A stretch of 64,000 bases of DNA from Mytilus californianus. Taxonomy: Eukaryota > Mollusca > Bivalvia > Mytilida > Mytilidae. Positions 35,605 through 45,925 of this stretch are shown here, piece by piece. Positions within the stretch are counted from its first letter, which is position 1, and every line of letters begins with the position of its first letter. Where the stretch lies: positions 12,945,501 through 13,009,500 of the forward strand of contig NW_026262690.1 of assembly GCF_021869535.1 (NCBI RefSeq). The letters run 5' to 3'. Under the pieces are notes generated by a model. It did not search any database. It saw nothing but the letters and a program-made list of their open reading frames with translations, and had not been told where the DNA came from. Made by a program: the position numbers and the translations under genes.

Positions 35605-36005
35605 AAAATGAAGAGATGGAATATGATTGCTAATAAGCCAACTATCCACCGGAGTTCAAATATGAAGTGGATGTAAGCAATTATATATAAGATAAGATAA
35701 GATAAGATAAATTTATTTTAAGTCGGGTTACATGAAATACTACAAACATAAGCTCTGTAGAGCTTTTTGCCGTCATGTAGACAAATGCTTTTTGTAGACA
35801 ATCGTAAGGCCTTCAACAATGACAAAAACCTGATACTGTATAGTCGTCTATAAAATGCCCGACATGAAAAGTGTGAACAATTCAAACGGAAAAACTAACA
35901 GCCTAATTATACATAACAAAACAATTTACAAAATATCAAATATGAGTCGAGACAGGAACCAACGACAACCACTAAACTACAGGCTCCATCCCTGGGACAG
36001 GCAAA
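35605..36005 (+). repeat. Dispersed repeat family A, interrupted copy
   Basis: Start block at 35610, then the repeat is split at about 35692 by a LINE-tail insertion and resumes at about 35798 with 'caatcgtaaggccttcaaca'. It ends with 'tccctgggacaggcaaataaa'. Confidence 0.75.
35692..35797 (-). mobile_element. Short LINE 3' tail inserted in a family A repeat
   Basis: Reverse strand reads 'gagcttatgtttgtagtatt', 'gacttaaaataaatt' and ends in a tandem TCTTA repeat. This parallels the 3' tail of the LINE at 13405-14247 ('gagcttgtgtttatgtagtt', 'gactttaaataaaact', then TTGAA repeats). It interrupts the family A copy cleanly. Confidence 0.7.
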
Positions 36006-36019
36006 TAAAGAATATGGCA

Positions 36020-36525
36020 GGGTGGATATAAAAACGAAGATGTGGTATGATTGCAAATGAGACAACTCTTCATGCACAAGAGATCAAATGACACAGAAAT
36101 CAACAGCTATAAGTCACCGTACGGCCTTCGACAATAAACAAAGCCTACACCGCATAGTCAGCTATAAAGGGCCCCGAAATCAAAAATGTAAAACAATTCA
36201 ATCGAGAAAACTAACGGCCGAATTAATGTACAAAAAAATGAACGAAACACAAATATGTATAACAAAGCAACAAACGGCAACCACTGAATTACAGGCTCCT
36301 GACTTGGGACAAGCACATACATACAGAATGTGGCGGGGTTAAACATGTTAGCGGGATCCCAATCCTCCCCCTAATCTGGGACAGCGGTGTAACAGTACAA
36401 CAACATGTTTGTGATCAACCCATCCCGAAGCTGGGACAGTGGTGTAACAGTACAATAAAATAACAACCTGCACAAATCAGCAAATTAACTCAAAAGATCG
36501 GTACGAGACACACACAAAAACTAAC
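36020..36525 (+). repeat. Dispersed repeat family A, long copy
   Basis: Holds all main blocks: 'gatgtggtatgattgcaaat', 'caccgtacggccttcgacaa', 'acaccgcatagtcagctata', 'aggctcctgacttgggacaa', 'gaatgtggcggggttaaaca', then a tail with two 'agctgggacagtggtgtaac'-like segments. Confidence 0.8.
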
Positions 36526-36714
36526 ATTAAGACAATAGACACAAAGCACCGACATACGAGTATTTGCAATTACTGGAAGTTTGCTCAAACCTAATTACAA
36601 CTGGTACTGAAATAAATCTTGTTCTCCCAGACTGAGTTATCAATCAGTACACAACGCGCGGCAAAGGATTTATTAAAAAAAGAAAACAGTCTTAGAAACG
36701 TCTGGTTTACGTTG

Positions 36715-36925
36715 TATATAGATATAAGAAGATGTGATATGAGTGCCGATGAGACAACTCTCCATCCAAGTCATAATTTGTAAATGTAAACCATTAAAGG
36801 TCAACGTACGGTCTTCAACACGGAGCCTTGGCCCAAACCGAACAGCAAGCTATGAAGGGCCCCTAAAAAATTAGTAGTGTAAAACCATTCAAACGGGAAA
36901 ACCAACGGTGTCTAATCTATTTAAA
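36715..36925 (+). repeat. Dispersed repeat family A, 'gagtgcc' subtype
   Basis: Contains 'agaagatgtgatatgagtgc', 'ctccatccaagtcataattt', then 'aacgtacggtcttcaacacg'. Middle blocks differ from the neighbouring copy at 36020, marking a second subfamily. Confidence 0.7.
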
Positions 36926-37041
36926 AAAACCGATATACTTGCATATAAATCCATATACAATGAAACGGTTTTTGAAAAGTGGACCTAACGTTTTGACCAT
37001 CGAAATTTTGCAATAGAAATACTAGTTATGACCACAAGATT

Positions 37042-37529
37042 TTAACAGCCAGTGCAGGACTCGCACGAACGTTAGATTTAGTTAGAGGGGCGATATTCTG
37101 ACGCGTTTTTTAATTCTAGGTCACCCATGTTTAGAAAGAAAGTGGAGAAATCCAAACAATTTACGACCAATCACAAACGTTGTTGCAAATTTGACCTTAT
37201 GACGTCAAAGAATTTCCCATAATGTAATTATTGCATATAAATAAAAAAACTACTATACCAACTGAATAAAAAATATTGCATTCAAATGACATTTTATACC
37301 AATTGAATAAAAACTATTGCATTTGAATGAAAATTATACCATTTGAATGAAAAATTATACCATTTGAATGAAAAATTATACCATTTGAATAAAAAATATT
37401 GCATTTAATTGAAAAAATATACCATTCAAATAAAAAAATATTGCATTTAAATGAAGAAATATACCAATTAAATAAGAAATATTGCATTTAAATGAAAAAT
37501 ATCAAATTTTTGCAACCAATACCATGCCA
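37042..37529 (-). repeat. Right terminal inverted repeat
   Basis: Reverse complement of 32911-33420 with minor differences, including the GACGTC-containing block and the subterminal tandem units. Confidence 0.85.
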
Positions 37530-37537
37530 TATCTGTA
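37530..37537. repeat. Right 8-bp direct repeat flanking the inverted-repeat element
   Basis: TATCTGTA, identical to the left copy. Confidence 0.75.
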
Positions 37538-38023
37538 CGTTGATTTATATTTAAGAATGGTGTTTTTGTACCGATGATAAAATCTAGTAAAAGTTTTGAC
37601 AAGTTCATGATATCGAAAAACCTGGTATAATTATTTTCTGTAATACAGAGATTAGTTGTATATGTTATAGCAAATTGAACCCAAATCAAGATCATGATCA
37701 TGATTGATGATTGTTTGATCATCTGAAGGATTATTGGGATCCGTAATTAAAGATATGCAATCTTTCAATTTTCAACATGGGACCCGTTATCTTTACATAC
37801 ATGATGATTGTTGATAATAATGAGTTTATAATTTTTTATTGGAGGTTAGAAACCGTTCGAATCAAACATCGAATAACAATTAACTTTTAACGAAAAGAAA
37901 TACTATATGGAGGATACATATTACTTCAATTTATGTTAAAGAAAACAAATATGTTTTACAGTTTTTGTTAGCTTAACAATTCATATGCAGTGCAAAGTAG
38001 CTAAACCTATAAATTTATTTCAG
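37538..38023. other. Unique AT-rich stretch
   Basis: No supported gene. It ends in a splice-acceptor-like 'aatttatttcag' directly before a candidate exon. Confidence 0.4.
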
Positions 38024-38101
38024 ATTATCTCTGATGCAGACTGTCTAAACCCTAGCACTGGAAGTAGTAATCAAACCCAAGCAAAACAGCAGAATGAAAA
38101 G
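38024..38101 (+). CDS. Candidate upstream exon of the zinc-finger/polymerase-like gene
   Basis: 26 open codons (starting IISDADCLNPSTG) between a good acceptor (aatttatttcag) and donor (GTAATA). A following acceptor at 38408 keeps phase 0. Short, so the call rests on splice sites and position only. Confidence 0.35.
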
Positions 38102-39417
38102 GTAATAGTATTCTTACTATTTATATCTGTTATGATAGAGGTGTAATTTAAAAACAAACACAAAAAAAACACAAAATGAAGATATTAATTGTTGATTCAT
38201 TCTTGTTCCGGATGTTAACGAATTTTAATACCATTGTTTATTGAAGCAATGAAAAAAGACAAATAGAGACAACATAAAAATCTTATTGTCAAATAGAGAC
38301 AACATAAAAATCAAAACTTCATTCTAAAGTATTTCATACCTATGTTTTAAAATATTGCTCATTTTCTGTTAACAGTTCTATAATTTCAAATTCTTTTCTT
38401 ATTCACAGGAAGAACCAATTCAAAAAAGGTATAAGGGCATTAAATGCCAAAACATGCCAACACATCTGCGTCGGGGAAAAAAGAATTACTTAATCATCAA
38501 AGAATGCATAGTGAAAATCCAACAACGGTTAAAAACAGTTCAACGAATATCAAACAGTCAATCAAATGTAGGACATGTTACATATGCTTTGACAACAAAC
38601 GGGAACTTTATCTACATAGGAACCTGACCTATCAAGAAGGCAGAGGCTCGAAATTACAAAACCCGCCATGGGAAGAGGACAAAACACCCCCGTATGATGG
38701 CAACATAACCTTCGAGGATTGCTACAAGGCAAATACAAGGTTTATATTGGCACCAGATAAAGTCAGTTCTATCAAAAACACTTACAATATCCCTTTAGCA
38801 AATGAAATAAGCGTTCAAGAAATAATGAACGAAGTGTTAAGAATATATAGGGTCAACCGATGGCTTTCCGTTTGAATATTTTCTTTGGACTCTTTTTTGC
38901 GGAACATTGAAACAAATGACCTGATATACTTCATCCCGGATCAGAATGAGACCATTTTCCCAAAACCATTATTGGTCAACAATCTCAGCAATATTCACAA
39001 AAAATTAAAACGTTTACTGAATCAGCTCGATTTAAACGAGTACATATTGCGACAAATATGAAAGTAACAGTCTTCAAAACAAATTTTGTGCTTGGAGCTG
39101 GTGGTGTAGAACTGCCGGAGTATATCATATACGCTCTGAAAAAAACCAAAAGCACGGCAAAGAAATATACGGACAATTTGTGTGCCTTCCGTTGTCTTGC
39201 CTAAACCATTGTGGTGACGTCAGCCTATTCATTTACCGTGGATTCTTTTCCTAGAATCAACGCTTCCTAAATCTGCCGCTGAAATGGACTCATCAAATTA
39301 TATTCAATTGTGTCCTTTGTGTGTCTGATTTCATTAAGTTTGAATTGGCTAATTTACTGATTTCTGTTCACTAATGGAATTAATTTAAAAACTTACCTTT
39401 AATTTTTGTAATTTTAT

Positions 39418-39512
39418 ATGCCTTCACTGGGATTCGAACCCTTCCTTGAAATCGGTTATGTTTGTGACTGACATCAACACATCGACGAAACCTCTCGACT
39501 ACCAACGGGTTA
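39418..39512 (-). repeat. tRNA-like sequence (SINE head), minus strand
   Basis: Reverse strand has a Pol III A-box-like 'tggtagtcgagagg' and a B box 'GGTTCGAATCC' about 60 bases later. The body does not fold as a regular cloverleaf and the anticodon arm cannot be assigned. It is best read as a tRNA-derived SINE head or tRNA pseudogene. Confidence 0.5.
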
Positions 39513-39619
39513 CAATTTAAATGTCAATTTCATATATATAAATGAACATATGACATACATCGTTACAACAAACACATGGCTTGTACCTTTATATATACAT
39601 AATAGGCAGTCGTATAGTA

Positions 39620-39705
39620 TAAGTTGGTAGCCGCGAGGTTAGCATGGTTAAGATCAATGTGTTACAGGTAGGGACTTGACGGTTTAGGTTCGAATCCCTG
39701 TATTC
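39620..39705 (+). repeat. tRNA-like sequence (SINE head), plus strand
   Basis: A-box-like 'tggtagccgcgaggttagc' and B box GGTTCGAATCC, with a T-arm-like stem around it. It faces the opposite way to the similar sequence at 39418. Confidence 0.5.
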
Positions 39706-40336
39706 TCTTTGTTGTCCCAATTCTTAAGTTATCCTGTTTTTTTTCTTATTTTGTATGTTATAGTGAATATATTTGTAATAATAGCGAGTTTTACCGTTTA
39801 TTTTTTGGATTATTATCTGCTATTTCACATGTTTGAAACGAAAATGATTACATTCTATTTGTCCATTTTTGTTTTATAAATATAGTATGATTTCATCTGT
39901 TTTACTACATAATATTAGAAATGTATTCGCATTCCTATAGTGCGAGTTAATCGTGATGTGCCTAGAATTAGGCTTCTTGCTAGAAATTTCGGTAATATAC
40001 TTATTATATATACTTTATATATGCTCTTTGGTCGGGTTGTTGTCTCTTTAACTCATTCCCAATTTCTTTTCTCAATTTTATTAGAAATAAGTTCGAATAT
40101 GTCTTATTTTGTAAACACGGATAATATTCAGATGCCTGATAATTTAAAGACAGGTGTGTTGTGTTATATTTGTATTTTTCTAACCAATTAATTGTGATCT
40201 TAGATCTATTAATGCATCAGTGAACATGATAACATGGTTATTTAAACTCACTTACAATACCTTCTAATTAAGAAAAGGCTATAATTTTGAAAAGACATTA
40301 ACACAATAGTTTAAGTTATAGATACAATGGATAATC

Positions 40337-40402
40337 GTTGATTCATGAAAAACAAACCATTCGCCCTCCGGGCTCATGGTTTCTTTTTCAAGAATCAACG
40401 CT
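40337..40402. repeat. 65-bp hairpin (near-perfect inverted repeat)
   Basis: Arms 'cgttgattcatgaaaaacaa' and 'ttctttttcaagaatcaacg' pair with only two mismatches over about 25 bases. A GC-rich loop holds 'cgccctccgggct'. It lies at the right edge of the insertion and could be its terminus. Confidence 0.75.
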
Positions 40403-41110
40403 TATGCATTGTATCTATATAACATACACAATGGACAAAACCAAAAAAGAGAATCAACAGCACTTTCGTATTTCCAGCGTTTTATGGAGTTTACAGGTGG
40501 TTCCTATTCGAGAAAGCCCTTCCCTGGAATTGACATACGTGAGCTACACTCCTTTGAGAAATGTTTTAATATAAACGTTAACATTTATAATATAAGAGAT
40601 GACGGAACTGTAGTGCTGCATCGCAGGTGCATGACGCAATATGATGATGAACTTAAACCTCTATAGTTCTCACTTGTCGTATATTTCCAAGATGAAAGCC
40701 TACAATGAGAAATACCAATGTCTTACATGCGAACGTTATTTTACAAGCGCATGGCCATGTATTCAACATCAGAGAAAATGCCAAAATAAGACAAAGTTTA
40801 CTTATCCGGGTGGATTTCATTATTCAAGGCAAAATATTATTGATGTGCTCGAAGAATACGACATTGTTGTAGACAAGGAAAAAAGAGTGTATCCATACTT
40901 CATTGTTTTTGATTGTGAAGCTATACTTGAATCTGTAAATGAGGATTAAGACTTTTGGAAACAGTTTCCGGTATACCGGGAAGAGGAGGGATTAAACCAC
41001 CACCTTGCTGTTTTGGTAGTGTCCAGACAATGGTCTTCGTCCGTCTGACAAGATTTTTCTGACGTTACAGTTTTACGGTTTTCTATGTTTGTTGTCGATC
41101 TTTGAATATT

Positions 41111-41398
41111 TATTCACCTATACGGCGATTTCATACTGAGGTGAACATTTCCTCCTAAATGGACCATCTTTTCAACTTCCATTCCTCGTTCTATTTCTCT
41201 TAATGCACCGGTCGCCACCTTGATATTATTATTTAAGATCTTCCATCTGGATGGATTCAGTGTCTGTTCTTTGATACAGCTTGGCTCTTCATTTTCCATG
41301 TCTTCACAAATCTGAACATGGAAACTTTCACCGTCCTTTAAAACTCGCACTGTTCTGTCGCCACCGAGCTGAAGGGAAAATAAAACTTCGTTCTCCAT
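41111..41398 (-). pseudogene. PC4/Sub1-like domain fragment
   Basis: 94-residue minus frame. It begins MENEVLFSLQLGGDRTVRVL, continues 'TLNPSRWKIL' and ends 'KMVHLGGNVHLSMKSPYR' at a stop. The paired 'LQLGGDRTVRV' and 'VHLGGNVHLSMKS' strands with a helix (LNPSRWKIL) fit the single-stranded-DNA-binding fold of transcriptional coactivator PC4. The second domain stops after its first strands (a following IRKFW-like part is lacking). No promoter or exon evidence. Likely a relic of a mobile or duplicated gene. Confidence 0.5.
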
Positions 41399-41414
41399 TC
41401 TTACAGTATTCAGA

Positions 41415-41645
41415 ATTGAATGATAAATTATGGTTATTTTCTCCTGTATATATATACACGTTGGTAGAACTTGAAAAATGTAACCAGAAAACAGATGTAT
41501 ATCATATAGCTAGTTGCCCTCCTGCTCTCGCTGACGACATTTCACGTATTGGCACAACCCCTTCAGGTCTTCAGCGAATGTTAGATACATGTGCTGATTA
41601 TGCACATAGATGGAGATTTTGTGCGAAGAAGTCGCCTGTAATGTA
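41415..41645 (+). pseudogene. LINE reverse-transcriptase fragment
   Basis: Plus frame ending 'ALADDISRIGTTPSGLQRML' and 'CADYAHRWRFCAKKSPVM'. ADD followed by a 'GLQ.ML......A..W......KS' pattern is the RT motif C to D region of non-LTR elements. It is about 60 residues long and ends in a stop straight after the motif. It abuts the oppositely oriented PC4-like fragment. Confidence 0.55.
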
Positions 41646-42664
41646 ATTCTCCCTGAATTCACGAGAAGTTCGTGTACTATACGATTGACATATTGCGAAC
41701 AGTGTTCTTCCGTTAGCTGAAGATTATACTCATTTGGGTATTGAGCTAACATATAGTTATTCATTGAATCTCTTGATAGAGGAAATAAAGAAATGATTGA
41801 ATGAATGAATATCCTAGACCTACGCAATATATACTAGACCCATTTAGTATTATTGTATACAAGACCAGCGAGGTATATACCTGTATATATATATCGGACT
41901 CGGAGGTGCGATGGGGACGCTGAAGTGCGACGATCACGCTGAAGTGCGGTGGTCTGCGCCGAAGTGTGATGGTCCTTTTGCTAATGTGCGATGGTCTGTA
42001 TACCGCGTGATGGCTAGTTTATAATCTGCAGATGTGCAATTATTATAAAAGTTGATTTTTTATTAGTTACTAGTGGTATATAAATAACAAAAACTCCATA
42101 AAAACCATCTACGGTGATCTATCTTATTTTATGCTCTCGTTCACAGCAGTCAAATAGATTTGTTACAATTTGTTTCGTTATGACTCATCAAGTAGTATTT
42201 GCATTTCAAACTATACTTCCAGGATTTTCAGCCTTTGAAAGTAGTACTGGTTTAAATGGTAAAAAATATACAGTGGTCAATTTCTGAACGATTGAATGAA
42301 CATCGGCTTATTTTTGTCCAAGCCTTTTTACAATGTGAGCTACAACGAGACAGTTATGGCTGGAAATGTAATGAATATTTACCGTGACCGTTTTAGACTA
42401 AACGGGTAATATTCTCGATGATTTACTTAACAAACTGAAAAGCAGCTTCTAACAAACAAACTGACAACTACATCGAAACATGTGAACATGGAAAACATTC
42501 AAAATATAGTTTATGAACGCACTTCGGCGTAACTATCAACAAGATAGCGTCACAATGTCATTATCGCACTTCAGTGTGATCAAAAATGCACTTCAACCAT
42601 CATCGAGACCATCACGGTTCGGAGTACCATGTCTATCATCGCTGTTCAGAGTCCAACATACATG
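41646..42664. other. Repeat-derived stretch
   Basis: Holds a TATACTAGACC-type repeat at 41810-41890. A block with several 'gaagtgcgatggtc'-like segments lies at 41905-42000, and a reversed counterpart ('cgcacttc...gaccatcac') at 42515-42620, suggesting an old inverted-repeat element. No gene. Confidence 0.45.
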
Positions 42665-42666
42665 TA

Positions 42667-43149
42667 TATGTTGTGTACAAATTGTAATTTTGTACAAATT
42701 ATAATTTGTACAGAATTTTTGTACAAGTTATCAGTGTTTTATGAACCGCTTAACACAAATGGATGATGCAAGCACAGAGTCTTTTGTTTCGCATATTTCT
42801 GTCATATTTCCATGACTACATGATACAGTTTAATACCGAGCATTCATACAAACAACATTATAAGAACACAAAAAGACTTTTTATGGATATGAATTTGGTA
42901 TAAGGAGAAAAATAAAAATAGAATTTAAACCATTCAGGTGTCCTTATTTCCAGTTTGAGGACAAGGAGAATAGCACTAAATTTTAGGTTGAAGTATATAA
43001 ATTTGAATTTAAGACATTAAACTGATACATTTTAGAAGATAAACTTTTATCACCTGGTGTAAAAAGGTATGTGTCAAAAAAATTATTACTTGTACAAAAA
43101 CCCTGTACAAATTATAATTTGTACAAAATTACATCTTGTACACAACATA
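42667..43149. mobile_element. Miniature inverted-repeat element (483 bp) flanked by TA
   Basis: Ends are inverted repeats of about 63 bases: TATGTTGTGTACAA, then a GTAATTTTGTACAAATTATAA block and 'tttttgtacaag'. TA lies immediately outside both ends (42665-42666, 43150-43151), as for Tc1/mariner-type targets. Within each arm is the palindrome GTACAAATTATAATTTGTAC. The interior lacks an ORF. Confidence 0.75.
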
Positions 43150-43154
43150 TATAT

Positions 43155-43290
43155 TATACTAGACCTTGAAATAATAAACTAGACCTTCGGAGTATATACT
43201 AGACCTTCGAAGTATATACCAGACCAACGAAGTGTATACACCAGACCTACGAAGTATATTCCTGATCCATTTAGTTTTATTGTATACATG
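43155..43290. repeat. Degenerate TATACTAGACC repeat
   Basis: Units like 'tatactagaccttcgaag', about 25-30 bases each. The same motif lies before the insertion-rich segment at 41810-41890. Confidence 0.65.
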
Positions 43291-44489
43291 GCGTACACAG
43301 TTTTATAATATTCAAAATATAAATAGTTTTAAAGCATATTCTTCTGTTCCTGTTATATATCAAAGCTGAGTTTTTTAACTTGATATAATTGTAAACTTTT
43401 TTAATGATAGACTGAAAAAATAATTCAAAATGTTATGGCACGAGGTCAGAGCATGGTATATTGTCAGATACAAGAACTGAGGTTAGAACTTCATGACACG
43501 GTTAATTCGTTCAGTGTATAAAATGCAACAAAGAAACATACGTGTACATCTTAATGCGCGCTAAAAAATATAATTATGGGTCATATAAAAATCAGAACTG
43601 GATGAAACTACTTCTGTGTTTTATTTCGTATTTTCAACAAGGCATGAAAAAGGCCAATTAAAATTACCTAATACATTTATATTACCAAAGGCATCATCTG
43701 TTCTAGTTAAAACACTTGTCTCGTTTAGATTCATTATGGATTATAAATATGAATTTTATCAGACTCATGGATAGTGGTAATAGATACTTACATTAATTTA
43801 TGATTACATATTGGCGACGTACAGAAATTAATGGGACTTTAAACTGGAGGAAACGCCAAGCACCTGTAGTGGGACTTTATTCTGGAGAAACCGCCAAGCA
43901 CCTGTCGTGTATTGAGAATACTTCACGGACATGGAACTCAAATTAATACAGGTAATTTTTTTCTTTAATCGGTGAATATAATTGTAAGAATGGAGTTTTT
44001 AACACCCGTTATACATAATTTTCTCTCATTTTCAATTATTTATTCACAGCAAAGAATTAGGTCAAGCATCACATTTTTTCAAAAAGCATTTGAATAGAAA
44101 GCTATAAAAGTTAATCTGAGGTCTTTAAAAGACATTGTAACCTTGATGAACATTCACATTTGCTGAATTAGCACAAATACATTAGACATTAAACTGATGA
44201 ATACTTTAAGTGAATTACTCATACTGACTAATTATACATAATAAAGATCTATGTACTTAATTACCAAATGTCAGATATCGTAAATCTGTGGAAAACAAGA
44301 GAAAACCTATGAGAATGAAAAAAAGTTTCATTCGAAACTGATTAACAGTGTAAAATTATTGACCAAAACACATTTCTTTGAAAGGAAGCATACTAAAAAT
44401 ATGCGCATGAAGAACGCTTCAATAATACGACACTATAAAATTACGAAACGATGCATTCAATACCTATAATTACATTGTTATGCTGTAAT
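43291..44489. other. Non-coding stretch
   Basis: No gene seen. A two-copy 38-bp tandem repeat lies at 43833-43908 ('gggactttaaactggagg', 'cgccaagcacctgtagt'). Confidence 0.45.
43833..43908. repeat. 38-bp direct duplication
   Basis: Two tandem copies beginning GGGACTTTA at 43833 and 43871, each ending CGCCAAGCACCTGT. Confidence 0.85.
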
Positions 44490-44965
44490 ATAAAACGAGA
44501 AGTAGTATGATTGCCCAGGAGACAATTATCCACCTGCGACTCTTTTCACAAAACAATCTTACGATTAAAGTGATCGTAAGTTATACTGAAATGTGCATGA
44601 CTTACGAATAAAAACCAAATGACGTAAATGCTAGTAACTATATGTCACCGCATGACCTTCAACAAAGAGCAAAACCCACACCGCATAGCAACTATAAAGG
44701 TTCCCGACATAACCAAATGTAAAACGATTCAAATGAAAAAACAAACGGCCTGATTTATGTACAAAACAACAAATGAAAAACAAATATGATAAACAGCAAC
44801 AAACGACCACTTGTGCAAATGACATGCACTAAAATAAAGGCTCATGACATTGGACAAGCGCAAACTAAACAAAAAATCAGTAGAAAAGGGCTTGACTCAT
44901 CAGATCGATACAACGAAAAAAAAACCTAACAAAAACACCGAAGACACAAAGTACCGACGTGAGAG
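44490..44965 (+). repeat. Dispersed repeat family A, diverged long copy
   Basis: Start 'gagaagtagtatgattgccc', middle 'caccgcatgaccttcaacaa' and 'cacaccgcatagcaactata', later 'gctcatgacattggacaag' and a 'agtaccgacgtgagagtact' end block. A stretch around 44560-44630 is not part of other copies. Confidence 0.7.
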
Positions 44966-45694
44966 TACTCGAATTTATTGAAGCTATTTCAAAGTTGGTA
45001 ACAGAAAATTAAAAAATCATGTATCAAAGTCAAAATATCGATCAGTTCACACCCAACGGAAAAGACGTCACATACCGTCTAGGAAAACATGACTGGCTCT
45101 AGAAAATCAAATAATACCACGTTAGTAATACGTTTTCTATGCAACTATGAGATATAACCAGAGGAGGTGTTTCGTTTTGCGCACAGCACGAATATTCAAA
45201 CTATATTATCGATCGCCGGAAGTCGGTTTGTCAGTTAAAAAATGGCAGTCGAAGTGTCAACATCAACAAGCCCTTGGTTGGATTCCACTGGAATTTGGCT
45301 TTTCTGTATCAATAAGAATGTCTACCTGTACAAATGAGATATAACAACATTTTTCGTTTGTTTTACTCTGCATTGTTGAAACATTATCATGGAGAACACG
45401 TGTAGTCATAGATGTTTTATATTTTTGGAAATTAAACACATTTTTGAAATGGCTTGCGATTGTTTTATCTGCCAATCAAAATTACGGAATCTGATGAAAC
45501 ATTTATGTAATGTAAGAATATCTAGACGTTGAGTGATGTTACCATTTTGGTTTTTTCCCTGTAACATGCAGAGACTATTACACTTGCCATGGTTTGCATT
45601 TATAAGGAAGCCAGAAGTTAGTACTATTGTATTTTCATTCAGATTATTTATTTTATTGATGTCTCTTGTTAAGTCCTCAAAATATCTAGTTATG
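44966..45694. other. Stretch without a supported gene
   Basis: Plus frame 45147-45344 and minus frame 45263-45475 overlap head to head and neither shows a domain. No RNA gene seen. Confidence 0.4.
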
Positions 45695-45925
45695 AAAACA
45701 AGGAGATGTGGTATGATTGCCTATGAGACAAATATCCACCAATTCAAATGGCGTGGGAGTAAGCAATTATAGGTCACCGTAAGGCCTTCAACAATGAGAA
45801 AATCCCATATCGTATAGTGTAAAGTTATCTATAAAAGGCCCTGACGAAATAAAGTTATCTATAAAAGGCCCTGAAGAAATATGTAAAACAATTCAAACGA
45901 AAAAACTAACGGCCTAATAAATATC
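45695..45925 (+). repeat. Dispersed repeat family A, first half with internal duplication
   Basis: Start 'aaggagatgtggtatgattg' at 45700, then 'caccgtaaggccttcaacaa'. A 31-base segment 'aagttatctataaaaggccc' is duplicated in tandem at 45806-45880. Confidence 0.75.

Larger units (their letters stand above)
32911..37529. mobile_element. 4.6-kb transposon-like element with ~500-bp terminal inverted repeats
   Basis: The ends are TGGCATGGTATTGGTTGCAA and its reverse complement. Left repeat 32911-33420, right repeat 37042-37529. Their outer halves are tandem copies of a block like 'ttcattcaaatggtataatt' (about 21 bases). Their inner halves share 'aattctttgacgtcataagg', 'tgattggtcg' (right: 'cgaccaatca'), 'gacgcgttttttaattct' (right strand) and 'actggctgttaa'. 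The 8-bp flanking duplication fits hAT, P or related cut-and-paste superfamilies, but no transposase is recognisable inside. The interior holds repeats and one Met-initiated ORF at 35065. Probably non-autonomous or foldback-type. Confidence 0.85.
39204..40398. mobile_element. Composite insertion splitting the polymerase-like pseudogene
   Basis: The protein similarity stops after 'CAFRCLA' at about 39203 and resumes in-phase with 'LYLYNIHNGQ' at about 40399. In between lie two oppositely oriented tRNA-like heads, a reversed repeat piece ('cgggttgttgtctctttaac' at 40033) and a hairpin. Both edges contain AGAATCAACGCTT, at 39256 and 40390. Exact ends and any target duplication could not be fixed. 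Confidence 0.5.
38024..41000 (+). pseudogene. Zinc-finger / family B DNA polymerase-like gene, broken
   Basis: A candidate 78-base exon (38024-38101, AG before, GTAATA after) is followed by an acceptor at 38408. Then comes a C2H2-like finger (GKKELLNHQRMH, frameshifted at its CxxC), a second finger (CRTCYICFDNKRELYLH) and 'LQNPPWEEDKTPP' to 38875. A frame change leads to 'SFLRNIETNDLIYFIP' and another to 'NFVLGAGGVELPEYIIYAL' and 'DNLCAFRCLA'. After a ~1.2-kb insertion the ORF resumes with 'YFQRFMEFTGG', 'SHLSYISKMKAYNEKYQC', a third finger, and 'YPYFIVFDCEAIL'. The DCE there fits exonuclease motif I of family B polymerases. I recall a family of uncharacterised multi-finger polymerase-like proteins in molluscs, amphioxus and cnidarians, probably from self-replicating DNA elements. 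The polymerase core is missing. Confidence 0.6.

Noticed and set aside
39418-39705. Two functional tRNA genes
   Set aside because: A and B boxes are present, but regular acceptor and anticodon arms cannot be drawn. They are more likely SINE heads or tRNA pseudogenes.
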